Under the pieces are notes generated by a model that saw nothing but the letters and a program-made list of their open reading frames with translations, was not told where the DNA came from and searched no databases. Positions 62,701 to 64,000 of a DNA stretch of 64,000 nt are shown here, in pieces (the stretch's first letter is position 1; each line of letters starts with the position of its first letter). This stretch comes from Microcebus murinus. Lineage: Eukaryota; Chordata; Mammalia; Primates; Cheirogaleidae. The position numbers and the translations under genes are program-made. Where the stretch lies: NCBI RefSeq assembly GCF_040939455.1, contig NC_134116.1:68882400-68946399 (forward strand), given 5' to 3'.

Positions 62701-63903
62701 CTGGAGGGGTGGGTGAGTTTAGATCATGAACTTTAGACTAGGGGCTTTTAAACTTTTTACCATTGACTAAATGACACTTAAAAATTAATCAGCCAGCAGT
62801 GAGTGTGGCATTGTAGGGCAAAGTATAATGAATATTCATTTGGATTAAGAGAATGACACGAGAGAAGAAAAGGTGGAGACAAATGTGGTTGCTATTAAAA
62901 GAGGTAGAATTAGATCTGGTGATGGGGAGGATGAGTACCAGTGGCCTTGGGTATGGGGGAGGATGATGATGATGCCATTAATAGAAAGAATGACACACTG
63001 GAGGGGGAGCTGGTGGGAGAGGCAATATGTTGAGTTGGAGCCATATGACAGTTGAGGTTACAAGTAGTGGTATCCAGAAGAGCGAGAGGATGTGAGTGTG
63101 CCATCCACATATGTCAGGTGATTGTCGAAAGCCAGTACCTTGGCAAGGAGGAAGTCAGAGGGAAAAAGAACCAGGAAGTTCCTTGAGAAAATGAGGCATA
63201 TGAGAAATAGTCAGAGGGCATAAAGGATGATTGAGGAAACATGGATGGGAGCCAGCCGCTATGGTCAAGTACTTTTTCAAGGAGTTCGGCAGTGATGTGA
63301 AGGCCACACATGCTTTAGATCCTATAATAAAGAATACTAAACATCTATTATGTATTTCACAGCAAGTCTATGTGTTAGATCGTTCAACCTGTTTATAAAC
63401 ATGTTCTTTATATGTGCTTCTAAACAGCCCTGGATCCCTTTTAAGCATTATGACACATATACATATATATTAAGTATTTTACTTTTTTATCCTTAGCTGT
63501 GTAGAATATCTTTAGTTTGTCCAAACCTATTTTATTATGTTGATATTTTTCAAGGTATTAGTATGACCTCACAAAATTTTTAAAATAATAAAGAGAAGCA
63601 ATAAATTGATGTAGGGGGAATCTTATCAATTTACAGTATTTATTTTCAGTGAACTTTGGTCTCCTTCTGCCATCTCATACCTAATATTTCACTGTTAGGT
63701 ATTTTAAATAAAACAGAACAAACTGAAATGTCATTGAATTTAACTTTAATTTTAAGCAATTTTCCTTTACTTGACATTTTTTAATACAGGGTGTTTTCAG
63801 TTCTCGAGGAAAAAAGATCCTAATGGCAGATGCCGATGGAGCCACAAAGTTTCCAGATGTTGAGAAATTAGAAAAGGGACTAAATGATCTACAGCCCTGG
63901 CCT
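50631..63903 (+). CDS. ALG5: Dolichyl-phosphate beta-glucosyltransferase, N-terminal 187 residues (exons 1-6; gene continues past the window)
   Basis: ALG5 transfers glucose from UDP-glucose to dolichyl phosphate on the cytosolic ER face, giving the Glc-P-dolichol donor used in N-glycan assembly (family knowledge). Visible here are an N-terminal membrane anchor (residues about 4-30, AVLGVALVAAALILIFIVAF), the GT2-family nucleotide-binding start SVVVPSYNEEKR (68-79), VIVVDDGSKD (105-114), the conserved NRGKGGAIRMG stretch across exons 5-6, and the metal-binding DAD at 163-165 (LMADADGATKFPD). Human ALG5 is 324 residues, so about 137 lie beyond the window. The start at 50631 is chosen because MAPLLLQLAVLG matches the family; an upstream ATG at 50624 is out of frame. 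It is divergent from EXOSC8, start codons 1.1 kb apart. Confidence 0.97.
51534..51690 (+). mobile_element. MER1-type hAT non-autonomous element
   Basis: cagcggtctccaagggacca, then tttcatggaagacagttttt, tggtatgattcaagtgcatt and tattgtgcactttatttcta are the MER1 blocks in order. Confidence 0.8.
51882..52141 (-). mobile_element. Old Alu (AluJ-like) SINE
   Basis: agacacagggtcttgctctg, gggtgatcatagctcactgc and tgttgcccaggttggtcttg; lacks the strepsirrhine middle block. Confidence 0.85.
52150..52950. mobile_element. Probable ancient L1 3'UTR-like sequence
   Basis: catcaggaggcctgtaatgg, ggtgttgtcggccagacc, gtggctgcaaagtagaatat and cttcaagttgactactttgt resemble old L1 3' sequence. Strongly diverged; low confidence. 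Confidence 0.35.
53297..53345. repeat. 24-bp tandem duplication
   Basis: tcctggatgggaagtctgtc and tcctggatgggaagtccgtc stand in direct tandem. Confidence 0.85.
53787..53958 (+). CDS. ALG5: ALG5 exon 2 (residues 23-80)
   Basis: Acceptor tgcttttag, donor gtaagc. It reads IFIVAFVTATKMPSLHRHEE, then EKFFLNAKGQKETLPSIWDS and PTKQLSVVVPSYNEEKR: end of the anchor and start of the GT2 catalytic domain. Confidence 0.96.
54352..54398 (+). CDS. ALG5: ALG5 exon 3 (residues 80-95)
   Basis: 47-bp exon after a poly-T tract (ttttctttaag), donor gtatca. It reads LPVMMDEALGYLEKRQ. Confidence 0.95.
54399..55598 (+). other. ALG5: ALG5 intron 3
   Basis: No exon recognised. 54430-54620 is locally GC-richer but without a named repeat; about 55085-55370 resembles a MIR/L2 relic (ggtgcccaaggtcatcaggc). 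Nothing else seen. Confidence 0.4.
55599..55667 (+). CDS. ALG5: ALG5 exon 4 (residues 96-118)
   Basis: Acceptor cttcttgcag, donor gtaaat. It reads KQDPTFTYEVIVVDDGSKDQ then TSK; the VVDDGS motif contacts the nucleotide in GT2 enzymes. Confidence 0.96.
55668..57467 (+). other. ALG5: ALG5 intron 4, left part
   Basis: No exon. About 56450-56880 and 57110-57300 resemble diverged L2 LINE sequence in sense (tgccagacactggatgggcc; ttcttgttcttgaggggttt). Old and uncertain. Confidence 0.4.
57468..57597 (-). mobile_element. Monomeric Alu (FLAM-like)
   Basis: Single antisense arm: agagacacggtctcactcta, ggctggagtgcagtggtatg, gatcatagctcattacagtc, ending cctcagcctcccaag. Confidence 0.8.
57930..58225. mobile_element. 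piggyBac-like MITE flanked by TTAA
   Basis: Begins TTAACACATTGACTGC (57930) and ends GCAGTTAATGTGTTAA (58225), inverted copies with one mismatch, each bounded by TTAA, the piggyBac target. Next to the right end, gagttaaatacaactcacat is internally palindromic. The 296-bp length and lack of coding fit a non-autonomous element. Such elements were active in the mouse-lemur lineage (established knowledge). Confidence 0.8.
58740..59330 (+). mobile_element. L2-type LINE relic
   Basis: tgtcaagcactagaagtatt, gagtcttaagctggcctga-like and caagaaaaggcatagaagtg follow L2 3' order. Diverged. Confidence 0.45.
59331..60684 (+). other. ALG5: ALG5 intron 4, right part
   Basis: Purine-rich, L2-like in places (ggtgtgagccatactac; aggtcagtgtcatatcc). 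A 183-codon antisense frame at 59825-60376 has no recognisable domain and is considered chance. Confidence 0.4.
60685..60777 (+). CDS. ALG5: ALG5 exon 5 (residues 119-149)
   Basis: Acceptor aatttgacag, donor gtaata. It reads VAFKYCQRYGSDKIRVITLV, then KNRGKGGAIRM. Confidence 0.96.
60778..61930 (+). other. ALG5: ALG5 intron 5, left part
   Basis: AT-rich, holding the 45-bp tandem duplication; otherwise no named repeat and no exon. Confidence 0.45.
60983..61070. repeat. ALG5: 45-bp perfect tandem duplication
   Basis: Unit aaaatacattttatcttaat..gttatgtctgat occurs twice in a row (60983-61027 and 61028-61070) with no mismatch. Confidence 0.92.
61930..62130. mobile_element. MIR-like SINE
   Basis: tgacacgtaatcctcctcac, agatgaggaaagtaaggcat and ccaaagtcacatagatgctc are typical MIR blocks. 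Confidence 0.6.
62310..63300 (+). mobile_element. L2-type LINE relic
   Basis: ggatatcacagcttagtagg, gacttcccaggggaggtaaa, gaggaacatgacccaaggca and gtggctgggctggagtgatc are L2 3'-region blocks in order. Short frames here belong to the repeat. Confidence 0.6.
63790..63903 (+). CDS. ALG5: ALG5 exon 6 (residues 150-187)
   Basis: Acceptor tttaatacag, donor gtgagt. It reads GVFSSRGKKILMADADGATK, then FPDVEKLEKGLNDLQPWP. DAD at 163-165 is the metal/UDP-binding motif of this GT2 family. Confidence 0.96.
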
Positions 63904-64000
63904 GTGAGTATAAGAATATAGTTTAAATGATATTCAATCAGGAATACAGGAGGTCTAAAGTAAAATTAAAAGGGAATTTACCTGTAAGTTTAAGAATTGG
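63904..64000 (+). other. ALG5: ALG5 intron 6 start
   Basis: Donor gtgagt and the first part of an intron; the next exon is outside the window. Confidence 0.8.

Overview
This is 64 kb of mammalian nuclear DNA holding three protein-coding genes split into many exons, all identified by reading exon translations and splice sites directly. From left to right: (1) SUPT20H (SAGA subunit SPT20 homologue, also called FAM48A or p38IP), + strand, nearly the whole gene, with a putative 5' non-coding exon at the left edge and its poly(A) signal at 42190; (2) EXOSC8 (RNA exosome core subunit RRP43), - strand, complete, 11 coding exons from 49505 down to 42411; (3) ALG5 (dolichyl-phosphate beta-glucosyltransferase), + strand, the first six coding exons, running off the right edge. 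This is the known order of the human 13q13.3 cluster, read in the opposite direction.

The organism is almost certainly a strepsirrhine primate, most likely a lemur. Exons read at near-human identity. The young Alu copies carry a strepsirrhine-type sequence, with a TAAATAGAAAGAAATTAATTGG block between the two monomers and GTGGCGTCAGCCTAGCTCACAGC-like left arms, rather than AluS or AluY. A short TTAA-flanked element at 57930-58225 resembles the piggyBac MITEs reported from mouse lemur. The genus is an inference.

Layout. 1-42.2 kb: SUPT20H, 25 coding exons, long isoform 858 codons. Its introns hold L2, MIR, MER5-type and Alu repeats, a nest of DNA transposons (mariner, Tigger2-like, Tigger1) in the intron before exon 10, and a 4-kb antisense L1 broken by Alus before exon 24. 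42.2-49.6 kb: EXOSC8, tail to tail with SUPT20H, with about 100 bp between poly(A) signals. 49.5-50.8 kb: two CpG islands serving the divergent EXOSC8 and ALG5 promoters, with a transposon-inside-transposon relic between them. 50.6-64 kb: ALG5 exons 1-6 with large repeat-rich introns.

The genes do not form one pathway. SUPT20H is a transcription coactivator and p38-binding protein, EXOSC8 is part of the nine-subunit exosome ring, and ALG5 makes Glc-P-dolichol at the ER. Their proximity is a compact housekeeping arrangement: convergent 3' ends and divergent promoters.

The most striking signals are a terminal SUPT20H exon that can be read in two frames, a start codon formed by the last three bases of an exon and overlapped by a two-codon uORF, two adjacent in-frame microexons, a non-canonical GC-AG intron in EXOSC8, a strong overlapping upstream ATG in ALG5, and the piggyBac-like MITE. 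I found no new coding system, no rRNA or tRNA gene, no CRISPR array and no prokaryotic sequence.
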